The notes beneath the pieces were generated by a model. That model saw only the letters and a program-made list of their open reading frames with translations, searched no databases and had not been told where the DNA came from. From a bacterium (GTDB lineage Bacteria > Actinomycetota > Acidimicrobiia > Acidimicrobiales > CATQHL01), in assembly GCA_026713745.1 (NCBI GenBank), contig JAPONU010000098.1, forward strand, positions 1 through 6,108: a DNA stretch of 6,108 nucleotides, in the 5' to 3' direction. Position 1 is the first letter of the stretch. The number at the start of each line of letters is the position of its first letter. Made by a program: the position numbers and the translations under genes. Below, piece after piece: positions 1 to 5,232 of the stretch.

Positions 1-5
1 CTCAT
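1..5 (-). CDS. Possible start of a divergent gene leaving the window
   Basis: A minus-strand ATG lies at 5-3, preceded by GGAGAG at 16-11 with 5 nt of spacing, which is a good Shine-Dalgarno arrangement. Only the start codon and two further bases are inside the window, so the product cannot be identified. If real, the gene diverges from the acyl-CoA dehydrogenase and the 255 bp between them is a two-way promoter region. The alternative is that the + strand frame ending in TAG at 88-90 is the tail of an upstream gene. The sequence alone does not settle this. Confidence 0.3.
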
Positions 6-87
6 GGATTCTCTCCGGGAAGTCGATCACAGTGTGAGGCGGGCGCGCCGGAGCGGTTGGAGTTCCGGCTCCGGCCTTCACGCCTAG

Positions 88-143
88 CAGCGGGAACGCC
101 TCGCCGGGTTGCCGCCGGGAAAACTCCGGGTTGATTCCCGCTG
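88..143. promoter_or_regulatory. Inverted and direct repeats upstream of the gcdH-like gene
   Basis: A perfect 9-bp inverted repeat, CAGCGGGAA at 88-96 and TTCCCGCTG at 135-143, encloses two direct copies of CCGGGTTG at 104-111 and 126-133, 22 bp apart (about two helical turns). The cluster lies about 120 bp upstream of the dehydrogenase start. A loose promoter, TTGATT at 131-136 and TACCCT at 156-161 with 19 nt spacing, overlaps its right arm. The arrangement would suit a regulator site, for example for amino-acid catabolism, but no known operator is recognised. The rest of 1-260 shows no supportable gene. Confidence 0.3.
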
Positions 144-260
144 ACACTTGGCCGGTACCCTGCGGTCGGCCGGTCCGGATCCGCTTCCGGGCGACCGTTC
201 AGGCAGTGACGGCGACGTGCGCGCCGGACGGCTCAGCCAGGTCGCGCAGAGGAGAGGACG

Positions 261-1469
261 ATGGGCGCTGACGAATCCGGGGGGCGTCACGGCGTTGGGC
301 CCGCGCCGACCTCGGCAACCGATTTCCTGGCAATCGATTCGTTGCTCAGCAACGAGCAGTTGCTGCTGCGGGACACCGTGCGCCGCTGGATCGATGAGCG
401 GATCCTGCCGCACATCGGCGACTGGTTCGAGCGCGGGACCTTCCCCGCCGAGACGGTGGGGCCGGAGTTGGGCGCTCTGGATCTGCTGGGCATGCACCTC
501 GAGGGTTACGGCTGCGCCGGAGCCGACGCCACCGACTACGGCCTGGCGTGCATGGAGTTGGAGGCCGGCGACTCGGGCCTGCGCAGCTTCATGAGCGTGC
601 AGGGTTCGCTGGCGATGTTCCCCATCCGCGCCTACGGCAGCGAGGAGCAGCGGCTGCAGTGGCTTCCCGCCATGGCGGCCGGTGAAGCGATCGGCTGCTT
701 CGGCCTGACCGAGCCCGATGCGGGCAGTGACCCGGCAAGCATGCGGACCCGGGCACGCCGCGACGGCTCCGACTGGGTCCTCAGCGGCACCAAGATGTGG
801 ATCACGAACGGCTCGATCGCCCATGTTGCGGTCGTGTGGGCGCAGACCGCCGACGGCGTGCGGGGCTTCGTGGTGCCGGCAGGCACGCCGGGGTTCACCG
901 CCCGGGACATTCCCCGCAAGCTCTCACTTCGCGCCTCGGTCACCTCGGAGTTGGTGCTGGAGGATGTGCGCCTACCCGACGGTGCGGTGCTGCCGGGGGT
1001 GGCCGGGATGCGGGGCCCGCTGTCGTGCCTCAACGAGGCCCGCTTCGGGATTCTCTTCGGCGCCGTCGGTGCGGCCCGCGCCTGCTATGAGGCGGCCCTG
1101 AACTATGCGGCCGAGCGCAACGCCTTCGGGGGGCCTATCAGTCGCTTCCAACTCACCCAGCAGAAGCTGGTGGAGATGATGATCGCCGTCCAGCGGGGCA
1201 CCTTGCTGGCGCTGCACCTCGGGCGGCTGCGCGACGCCGGGCGGCTCAGCGCCACCCAGATCAGCGTGGGCAAGCTCGACAACGTGCGCATGGCCCTCGA
1301 GGTGACCCGAACCGCTCGCGGTGTACTCGGTGCCAACGGCATCACGCTGGAATACCCGGTGATCAGGCACATGAACAACCTCGAGTCGGTCTACACCTAC
1401 GAGGGCACCCACGAGATCCACACCCTCATCCTCGGTCAAGCTCTCACGGGTCAGTCCGCCTTCGCCTGA
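261..1469 (+). CDS. gcdH: Acyl-CoA dehydrogenase, probably glutaryl-CoA dehydrogenase
   Basis: A 402-aa FAD enzyme of the acyl-CoA dehydrogenase superfamily. The best match is glutaryl-CoA dehydrogenase, which oxidises and decarboxylates glutaryl-CoA to crotonyl-CoA in lysine and tryptophan breakdown and passes electrons to ETF. Visible motifs are Arg108-Ser109 in GLRSFMSVQ (the Arg that binds the glutaryl carboxylate in the human enzyme), the FAD-contact block GCFGLTEPDAGSDP (145-158), WITN (180-183), RNAFGGPISRFQ (286-297) and the C-terminal TYEGTHEIH (379-387) with catalytic base Glu381. Length is normal for the family. The ATG at 261 is preceded by GGAGAGG at 251-257. The roughly 20 residues before DFLAIDSLL are low-complexity, so a later start is possible. 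The gene appears monocistronic and faces a pseudogene fragment 54 bp downstream. Seen: motifs. Known: family chemistry. Inferred: exact substrate, from the Arg-Ser pair and the YEGTHxIH tail. Confidence 0.88.
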   Translation: MGADESGGRHGVGPAPTSATDFLAIDSLLSNEQLLLRDTVRRWIDERILPHIGDWFERGTFPAETVGPELGALDLLGMHLEGYGCAGADATDYGLACMELEAGDSGLRSFMSVQGSLAMFPIRAYGSEEQRLQWLPAMAAGEAIGCFGLTEPDAGSDPASMRTRARRDGSDWVLSGTKMWITNGSIAHVAVVWAQTADGVRGFVVPAGTPGFTARDIPRKLSLRASVTSELVLEDVRLPDGAVLPGVAGMRGPLSCLNEARFGILFGAVGAARACYEAALNYAAERNAFGGPISRFQLTQQKLVEMMIAVQRGTLLALHLGRLRDAGRLSATQISVGKLDNVRMALEVTRTARGVLGANGITLEYPVIRHMNNLESVYTYEGTHEIHTLILGQALTGQSAFA

Positions 1470-1523
1470 GCGACCATCGGGACCCTCCGAGCCCCAGGTC
1501 AGCGCACAATTGACGCGACGACG

Positions 1524-1895
1524 CTAGGGACGCACCTCATAGCCGGGCCGTTCCGGCTCGTCGTCGACCAGTGCGGCGGGGAACCCCGGGGCCCGGATCT
1601 CCAGGCCCGTCCGGTCCTCGAGTCGGCGAATCACATTCGGGGACCACTCGCGGGGGCCGTAGCGCTCCTGCGCGTCGGAGAAGATGTCCAGGATCAGCGG
1701 GGAGAGGTCGAGCGAGACGCCGGACCGGTCGGCGACATCCCCGAACAGCGACATGTCCTTGACGACGAGGTCCATGGTGAAGTTGATGTCGCGACTGCCG
1801 TTGAGGATGACCTGACTCTCGGTCTCATGCACGAAGGAGTTGCCCGAGGAGATCCCGATGGCCTCGTAGGTCGTGTTGAGGTCCATCCCGGCGGG
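1524..1895 (-). pseudogene. 3-hydroxyisobutyrate dehydrogenase-family gene, N-terminal part deleted
   Basis: The reading frame encodes only the C-terminal all-helical domain of the 3-hydroxyacid dehydrogenase family (3-HIBADH or tartronate semialdehyde reductase type). Homology-like sequence begins at PAGMDLNTTYEAI and runs through SSGNSFVHET, NINFTMDL-like DINFTMDLVVKDM (with the family KD motif), an SDAQERYG helix and a tail ending GYEVRP. It covers about 120 residues against the usual 290-300. The Rossmann domain with the GxGxxG loop and the catalytic Lys are absent. Upstream in frame the sequence becomes unrelated and hits TAG at 1931-1929. The internal ATG at 1886-1884 has no Shine-Dalgarno (only GCCGGG). 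The gene is therefore best read as a 5'-deleted remnant. The surviving frame is uninterrupted, so the deletion may be recent. The cut end abuts the promoter of the RCC1-like gene on the opposite strand. An expressed stand-alone domain cannot be excluded. Confidence 0.75.
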
Positions 1896-1929
1896 CTGTC
1901 CCGGCGGATGTCGCCAAGATCCCGTCTGC

Positions 1930-1960
1930 TACGGTGCGCGCGCGGCGCCCAGATGGAGAG
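1930..1960 (+). promoter_or_regulatory. Possible -10 element and ribosome binding site of the RCC1-like gene
   Basis: TACGGT at 1930-1935 fits the actinobacterial TAnnnT -10 pattern. GGAGAG at 1955-1960 lies 5 nt before the ATG at 1966 and decides that start over an in-frame ATG at 1873, which lacks such a site. No clear -35 hexamer is visible. The ribosome site is convincing and the promoter is weak. Confidence 0.4.
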
Positions 1961-1965
1961 ACGGT

Positions 1966-2613
1966 ATGTTCGACCGGGTGGCGGCTCTCGCAGGTCCGCT
2001 CCTGCTGACCGCTACAGCGCTGGGCTGCAGCAGGCCTGCCGGACCGGTTCCTCCCAGCAACGCCGGGGCGGGTCAGGAGCCACCGACAGATCCGGCCACG
2101 GTCCCCGGCTCTGAACGATCCTCGACGGGAACCGTGGCCCAGACCCGCTCCACAGGCGGCTACCAGTTCCGCCACATCTCCGCCGGCTGGTCGCATTCGT
2201 GCGGTATACGCAACAGTGGGATCGTGACGTGCTGGGGTGACAATGCCAGCGGCCAGTCCGCAGCCCCCGCAGGACCGTTCAGCGCCGTCGCCGCTGGTGG
2301 CGCATCCACCTGCGGGATACGAGCCGACGGCACCGTCGAATGCTGGGGCAACAACGCCCTCGGCCAGGCCGAAGCCCCCGCGGGCCGGTTCGAACTCATC
2401 ATTGCCGGTGGGGGTCACATGTGCGGGCTGCGCACCGACGGCACTACCGACTGCTGGGGATGGAACGTCGCCGGCCAGACAGACGCACCACCCGGACACT
2501 TCAGCGGCCTCACCGCAGGCTGGGCACACACCTGCGGGCTGCGCACCGAGGGCACCATCGACTGCTGGGGCGGTGCAATCATGCGAGCCGTGACTGGCGT
2601 CGACTGGAACTGA
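1966..2613 (+). CDS. Secreted RCC1-like repeat protein, putative lipoprotein, truncated array
   Basis: A 215-aa protein exported by a short signal (Arg4, hydrophobic 5-20) with Cys21 in an ALGC context. This is a weak lipobox, so lipid anchoring is likely but not certain. A Pro/Gly/Ser linker (22-66) leads to 37-residue RCC1-type repeats at 68-104, 105-141, 142-178 and a broken fourth at 179-202. Each has the pattern F-x-x-(I/V/L)-x-A-G-x(4)-C-G-(I/L)-R ... C-W-G-x-N-x-x-G-Q-x-x-A-P-x-G. Every repeat carries two cysteines exactly 10 residues apart (79/89, 116/126, 153/163, 190/200), suggesting a disulphide per repeat outside the cytoplasm. RCC1 propellers usually have about seven blades. Here the fourth stops after CWG and the frame ends in an unrelated 13-residue tail close to a tRNA. 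Related surface proteins occur in Actinobacteria. Partner and role are unknown. Confidence 0.8.
   Translation: MFDRVAALAGPLLLTATALGCSRPAGPVPPSNAGAGQEPPTDPATVPGSERSSTGTVAQTRSTGGYQFRHISAGWSHSCGIRNSGIVTCWGDNASGQSAAPAGPFSAVAAGGASTCGIRADGTVECWGNNALGQAEAPAGRFELIIAGGGHMCGLRTDGTTDCWGWNVAGQTDAPPGHFSGLTAGWAHTCGLRTEGTIDCWGGAIMRAVTGVDWN
2167..2571 (+). repeat. 111-bp coding repeats of the RCC1-like gene
   Basis: Repeat units encoding 37 residues run 2167-2277, 2278-2388 and 2389-2499, with a partial unit at 2500-2571. TGCGGG and TGCTGGGG motifs recur in register. The units are diverged at DNA level, so the array is old and kept by selection on the protein rather than freshly duplicated. Confidence 0.8.
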
Positions 2614-2630
2614 CCCGCTCGCCAGCGGGT
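2613..2630 (+). terminator. Hairpin at the stop codon of the RCC1-like gene
   Basis: A perfect 7-bp stem, ACCCGCT (2613-2619) and AGCGGGT (2624-2630), with a 4-nt CGCC loop begins at the last base of the TGA stop. There is no T-tract, so it is either a T-less actinobacterial-type terminator or a fortuitous hairpin. It separates the coding gene from the tRNA that starts 17 bp later. TAACCT at 2630-2635 could serve as the tRNA -10 element. Confidence 0.4.
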
Positions 2631-2647
2631 AACCTCGGGGCGCCCCT

Positions 2648-2721
2648 GCGGGTGTAGTTCAATGGTAGAACATCAGCTTCCCAAGCTGAATACGGGGGTT
2701 CGATTCCCCTCACCCGCTCCA
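2648..2721 (+). tRNA. tRNA-Gly, anticodon CCC
   Basis: A complete cloverleaf with encoded CCA. The acceptor stem GCGGGTG (2648-2654) pairs with CACCCGC (2711-2717). The D stem is GTTC/GAAC (2657-2660, 2668-2671). The anticodon stem TCAGC/GCTGA (2673-2677, 2685-2689) holds the loop TTCCCAA with anticodon CCC at 2680-2682. The T arm GGGGG/CCCCT (2694-2698, 2706-2710) has loop TTCGATT. The discriminator is T2718, followed by CCA at 2719-2721. It reads GGG codons and closely resembles E. coli glyU. The sequence changes character immediately after CCA, and tRNA 3' ends are common insertion points for mobile DNA. Confidence 0.97.
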
Positions 2722-2939
2722 GGGGCTCTTAGCGAGTTAGGTCTCGTTGAGTTGTCCAGTTATGCGTTGACGCGCCGGTTCGGCGCTGGTTTGGCGCTGT
2801 TTCGGGGTGATTGCCGGGCGGCGGCCAGGTGCGGCCCGGTTGGCCGGCGTTGAGGGCCTTGCTCGTGGGTGTCGCCTGTTGGCGGGCGCGGCGATGCCGG
2901 CGGGTTGTTCCGCTGGCTGTGTGAGGGTGCGTGCGGCGG
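2722..2939. other. Low-complexity G-rich stretch, possible mobile-element end
   Basis: No gene is supportable here. The stretch starts abruptly after the tRNA CCA with GGGGCTCTTAGCGAG, which recalls the GGCTCTT-type terminal repeats of some insertion sequences, notably the ISL3 family. It then becomes GGC/GTT-rich. No matching inverted copy was found in the window, so the terminal-repeat reading is only a suggestion. Long open frames on the minus strand here are Pro/Arg/Thr-rich and look like composition artefacts. Confidence 0.3.
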
Positions 2940-3314
2940 TTAGGGCGGCGCTCGGCCGGTGGCGGGTTCGGTGTGCGTGGCGGTGTTCTGGCCGGCGATT
3001 GGTGCGTGTGGCGAGGCGTGGCCGCCGGTGGGGCCGGCGTTGTGGCGCTCTGGGTCGTGCAGGGCGAGGTTGTAGGTGACGGCGGCGGCGACTGCGGCGA
3101 TGGTGCGGGGGAGTATGCCGAGCGCTCGGCATGCGCCGGCTTCGAGTGTTCCTTTGTCGCGGAGGCGGGAGTTCGTGTTCTCGACCTGGTTGCGTCTGCT
3201 GTAGCCGCGTTGCCACGCGGCCGTGCCGTAGGGGACGTTCTGGTAGTTGGCGAGTTGGTTGCTGTTGAGGGTGGCGAGGCCGTCGCAGCAGCAGTTCCGG
3301 TCACCATGCGGTGG
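2940..3314 (-). pseudogene. C-terminal remnant of a DDE transposase
   Basis: This is a minus-strand frame without a start codon, bounded by TGA at 3317-3315 and TAA at 2942-2940 (124 aa). It contains NYQNVPYGTAAWQRGY, then RRNQVENTNSRLRDKGTLE, then CRALGILPRTIAAVAAAVTYNLAL (frame residues 23-85). Tyr38-x2-Arg41-x3-Glu45-x6-Arg52 matches the Y-x2-R-x3-E-x6-K signature around the third acidic residue of IS4-type DDE transposases, with Lys replaced by Arg. The hydrophobic helix ending YNL is typical of the C-terminus of such enzymes. The two catalytic Asp residues and most of the protein are missing, because hipA begins 29 bp upstream. The element is dead. Residues after about 88 are low-complexity tail. 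Two other minus-strand frames over the same DNA give only Arg/Pro/Thr-rich nonsense, which supports this frame as the ancestral one. The family is inferred; the signature is seen. Confidence 0.65.
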
Positions 3315-3343
3315 TCATTCTCGTTACCGCTGCGCGTCCGGTC

Positions 3344-4705
3344 TTATGGCGATAGGTCGTCGCGGCGCCGTGGTGCCGCGGGCGTGGACGAATGCCGTTC
3401 AGGTGGCAGGTCGCCAGGGTTTGTCCACTCGATGTTGGGCACGCACTGTTCCACCCATCGTGAGACGCCTTCGACCATTTGATCGGCGAAGGTAGGGTCT
3501 ACGGCGCGTACGGCAGGGTCTGCTGCGGCCGTGTCGAGCGCCGTCGGCAGTCGCGCGGCTATCGAGAGAATCCGTTCGATCGTCGTGTCGACATCAAGTC
3601 GCGCTAGGCGCGCCACCGCTGCCCAGTCGTGTGCCGTGATCTTTCCTAGTTCGTAGTGGCGACCGACGCTCATGGCGAGTGCTTGGGTGTGTTCGCTGCC
3701 AACGACGTAGGGGAGGACGGAGTTCACGTCATAGAGCGGGGACAACCTGACATTGTGTTCGTCAATCAGTAGCGAGTAGTTCTTGCCGTGGCCGTCGGTT
3801 CCACCGAGGAGCCAGTTCAGGGCGAGCGTGTCAACGAAACGCGTGATGTCGTTATGTGCGTATTCGCCCGTGTGTTGGCGCAGTACATCGATGCTGGTGA
3901 GTGCGCTCGGGCCTCCTTGGTTCTCGTACTTGTGCCCCGGGTTGATGGCGAGGGCTTGGCAGAGGTCCTCTTGGTGGGCTCGGTAGAATTCCCCGCTGAT
4001 TCTTGGGCGATCGAATCGCGTGACGACGGCAGCGGTCTGGTCCTCAAAGATTCCGAGCGTTGTCTGCGCTGCGGCTAGGCCGAGGAGCCGCGCGGCCGTG
4101 AGGCAGAGGTGCTCGTTGATGTCGGAATGACGGAGGCCGTGGATAGTCGGCTTGAGGATGTGGGTCGTTGGAGTCGCCCCCTTAGGAACACTCCATGTGC
4201 CATCGGCGAGGTGCAGGGCGGTTTTTCGTTGGCCACCAGCGAGGCTGAACTGCAGATGGCGGGACCTGTCCAGCCATGCCGTCTCGTCGCCCACCAATGC
4301 GCGCAGCCGCCCGGCGACTCCGTGCTCGCTAAGGGGTTCTAGGTCTCCGCCTCGTTCGGCCAGCCAATTCACGTTGTCGGGTTTGCAGAACTGAACTGCT
4401 CCGGCGCAGTCGTACCCGATGGGGGTGCTGAGCATTTCGAATGCGCTGTTATAGGACGCAGTCGTTCCCTTACACCAGGCCTTTCGTACGTCTTCGCTGT
4501 CTGGTAGCAGTCCCCACAGCCACGGGCTGATCCACCGATCAGGGTGCGCGCGGCGGGACACAGGCATGCATAGTGACAAGGGGAGAGCGCCGAAACTCGT
4601 GCGGTAGTTGTCGTCGTAACGAAACTCGAGGCGTTCACCGCCGCGACGTTGGATCTCGCCGATTGGAACGCCATCAAGGATGACGGCGAGCGTGGCGCTG
4701 CTCAC
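3344..4705 (-). CDS. hipA: HipA-type Ser/Thr kinase toxin
   Basis: A 453-aa toxin of the HipA kinase family. The E. coli member phosphorylates glutamyl-tRNA synthetase and causes growth arrest or persistence; the target here is inferred by family only. An N-terminal HipA_N-like domain (about 5-105) with LPLSLCMP and WLWGLLPDS precedes the kinase core. Visible motifs are FSLAGGQRKTAL (153-164), where Ser154 corresponds to the autophosphorylated P-loop serine, HILKP with Lys185, NEHLCLTAARLLGL (197-210), VVTRFDR (227-233), the catalytic loop TDGHGKNYS with Asp304 and Asn309, and the metal-binding LYDVNS with Asp326. All expected catalytic residues are present, so the toxin looks functional. The start is GTG at 4705-4703, overlapping the hipB stop as GTGA. 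There is no strong ribosome site, so translation is probably coupled to hipB. Base composition is less G+C-rich than the flanks, consistent with acquisition by transfer. Confidence 0.95.
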   Translation of the reverse strand: MSSATLAVILDGVPIGEIQRRGGERLEFRYDDNYRTSFGALPLSLCMPVSRRAHPDRWISPWLWGLLPDSEDVRKAWCKGTTASYNSAFEMLSTPIGYDCAGAVQFCKPDNVNWLAERGGDLEPLSEHGVAGRLRALVGDETAWLDRSRHLQFSLAGGQRKTALHLADGTWSVPKGATPTTHILKPTIHGLRHSDINEHLCLTAARLLGLAAAQTTLGIFEDQTAAVVTRFDRPRISGEFYRAHQEDLCQALAINPGHKYENQGGPSALTSIDVLRQHTGEYAHNDITRFVDTLALNWLLGGTDGHGKNYSLLIDEHNVRLSPLYDVNSVLPYVVGSEHTQALAMSVGRHYELGKITAHDWAAVARLARLDVDTTIERILSIAARLPTALDTAAADPAVRAVDPTFADQMVEGVSRWVEQCVPNIEWTNPGDLPPERHSSTPAAPRRRDDLSP

Positions 4706-4977
4706 TCGGCCACCGTCGCCGCGTTCAGTACCTCAGTTGCGGAGGGTCTTCGCGGGTTGCGCTCGGGCCGCTGTCCTATCCCAATGCTGAGTTCGAGGAC
4801 ACTCAAGACGACGAGGACTTTGCCCATCTCCACCGACGGCTTCCCGTTTTCCATTGCGGAAAGCCACTGACGGCTGACTCCGGCCTTGTGGGCGAGATCG
4901 GTTTGCGTCAGACCCTGATGGTCCCGCTGTTCGCGGACAGCGGCACCGAGGGCGACGCATGAGCGGATGCGTATCAT
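4702..4977 (-). CDS. hipB: HipB-type antitoxin and autorepressor, XRE-family
   Basis: A 91-aa DNA-binding antitoxin. It has one Cro/C1-type helix-turn-helix: LGAAVREQRDHQ (9-20), LTQTDLAHKAG (23-33), then the recognition helix VSRQWLSAMENGK (34-46) and a hydrophobic pair of helices (50-66). The Arg/Pro tail and short helix (69-91) may contact HipA. HipB proteins form dimers that bind palindromic operators in their own promoter and sequester HipA. The start ATG at 4977-4975 has GAGGA at 4988-4984, 6 nt upstream. The gene is first in the hipB-hipA operon and ends in the GTGA overlap with hipA. A tandem-repeat operator-like array and a good promoter lie directly upstream. An unusual point is that the ATG overlaps as ATGA the end of an open frame reading through the upstream repeats. 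Confidence 0.92.
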   Translation of the reverse strand: MIRIRSCVALGAAVREQRDHQGLTQTDLAHKAGVSRQWLSAMENGKPSVEMGKVLVVLSVLELSIGIGQRPERNPRRPSATEVLNAATVAE

Positions 4978-5007
4978 CGTTGATCCTCGTGGTCGGTCGG
5001 ATCTTCC

Positions 5008-5022
5008 CCTGTCGGAAACAGG
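5008..5022. promoter_or_regulatory. Inverted repeat CCTGT-N5-ACAGG in the hipB leader
   Basis: Perfect 5-bp arms, CCTGT (5008-5012) and ACAGG (5018-5022), are separated by CGGAA, about 31 bp before the hipB start and downstream of the predicted transcription start. It could be a further operator half-site pair or a small leader hairpin near the ribosome site. Its sequence differs from the palindrome in the 27-bp repeats. Confidence 0.35.
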
Positions 5023-5031
5023 AGAATGCCT

Positions 5032-5045
5032 ATGTTCGCGGACAT
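5032..5045. promoter_or_regulatory. 14-bp near-palindrome at the hipBA start region
   Basis: ATGTTCGCGGACAT pairs with itself at 6 of 7 positions and touches the last bases of the predicted -10 element, so a protein bound here would cover the expected transcription start. This is a candidate operator, distinct in sequence from the upstream repeat palindrome. Confidence 0.35.
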
Positions 5046-5232
5046 TCTACTCGTGTCGCCGTACGTGGGCAACGTCCTCGTGTCGCCGTACGTTGGCAAC
5101 GTCCTCGTGTCGCCGTACGTTGGCGAGCGCATCTCGCCAGCAGCGACCTGTAGTCGGCTAGGTGTGGAGGTATGGGGCCTTCTCTTGGTGAACACGTGGT
5201 TGGTTCTCCGCGGGGAGGCCCCGGTAATGTGA
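5032..5232 (+). CDS. Possible small repeat-containing ORF divergent from hipB
   Basis: ATG at 5032 has AGGAG at 5020-5024 with 7 nt of spacing and opens a 66-aa frame to TGA at 5230-5232. The 27-bp repeats give almost three copies of the 9-residue unit VSPYVGNVL, followed by a hydrophobic stretch VWGLLLVNTWLVL. The stop overlaps the ATG of a 30-aa frame (5232-5324) as TGATG. Against it: every frame on both strands is open through the repeats because the unit length is divisible by three and lacks stops. The frame also overlaps the predicted hipBA promoter. No family is recognised. It is more likely regulatory DNA than a gene. Confidence 0.22.
   Translation: MFADILLVSPYVGNVLVSPYVGNVLVSPYVGERISPAATCSRLGVEVWGLLLVNTWLVLRGEAPVM
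5044..5072 (-). promoter_or_regulatory. Promoter of the hipBA operon
   Basis: On the minus strand, TTGCCC (5072-5067) and TAGAAT (5049-5044) are separated by exactly 17 nt, matching the sigma-70-type consensus at 4 of 6 and 5 of 6 positions. Transcription would start near 5037, giving a leader of about 60 nt before the hipB ATG. The -35 hexamer lies inside the palindrome of the first 27-bp repeat. A repressor bound there would block RNA polymerase directly. Confidence 0.6.
5052..5124. repeat. 27-bp tandem repeats, candidate HipB operator array
   Basis: There are two full units (5052-5078, 5079-5105) and a 19-nt partial third (5106-5124), starting CGTGTCGCCGTACGT and ending GGCAACGTCCT. Units one and two differ at a single base. 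Unit two contains the perfect 13-nt palindrome ACGTTGGCAACGT (5090-5102). Unit one has ACGTGGGCAACGT (5063-5075). Unit three keeps only the left half at 5117. Because the unit is 27 bp, sites sit about 2.6 helical turns apart. E. coli hipBA is controlled by several palindromic HipB operators, which is the basis for the operator reading; the E. coli site sequence itself is not present. Confidence 0.75.

Noticed and set aside
84..824. Minus-strand frame of about 245 codons antisense to the dehydrogenase
   Set aside because: It is the complement of a well-supported acyl-CoA dehydrogenase gene and has no recognisable motifs.
1825..2529. Minus-strand frame of about 230 codons with Gly/Cys-rich repeats
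   Set aside because: Its repeats are the antisense reflection of the RCC1-like coding repeats on the + strand.
2729..3307. Long minus-strand frame (about 190 codons, Thr/Pro/Arg-rich) beginning at ATG 3307
   Set aside because: Composition is typical of an off-frame reading of GC-rich DNA. The neighbouring frame carries the transposase signature, so this one is a shadow.
2931..3482. Plus-strand frame of about 180 codons, Gly/Val/Arg-rich
   Set aside because: It lies antisense to the transposase remnant and the end of hipA and shows no domain-like pattern.
4325..4340. CTCGCTAAG inside hipA, complementary to CTTAGCGAG near the tRNA, as a possible matching insertion-sequence end
   Set aside because: Only 9 bases match and they lie within conserved coding sequence of an intact hipA, so this is chance.
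5052..5124. CRISPR array or plasmid iterons
   Set aside because: The units are directly adjacent without spacers, so it is not CRISPR. No replication initiator gene is present and the position fits the hipBA promoter better than an origin.
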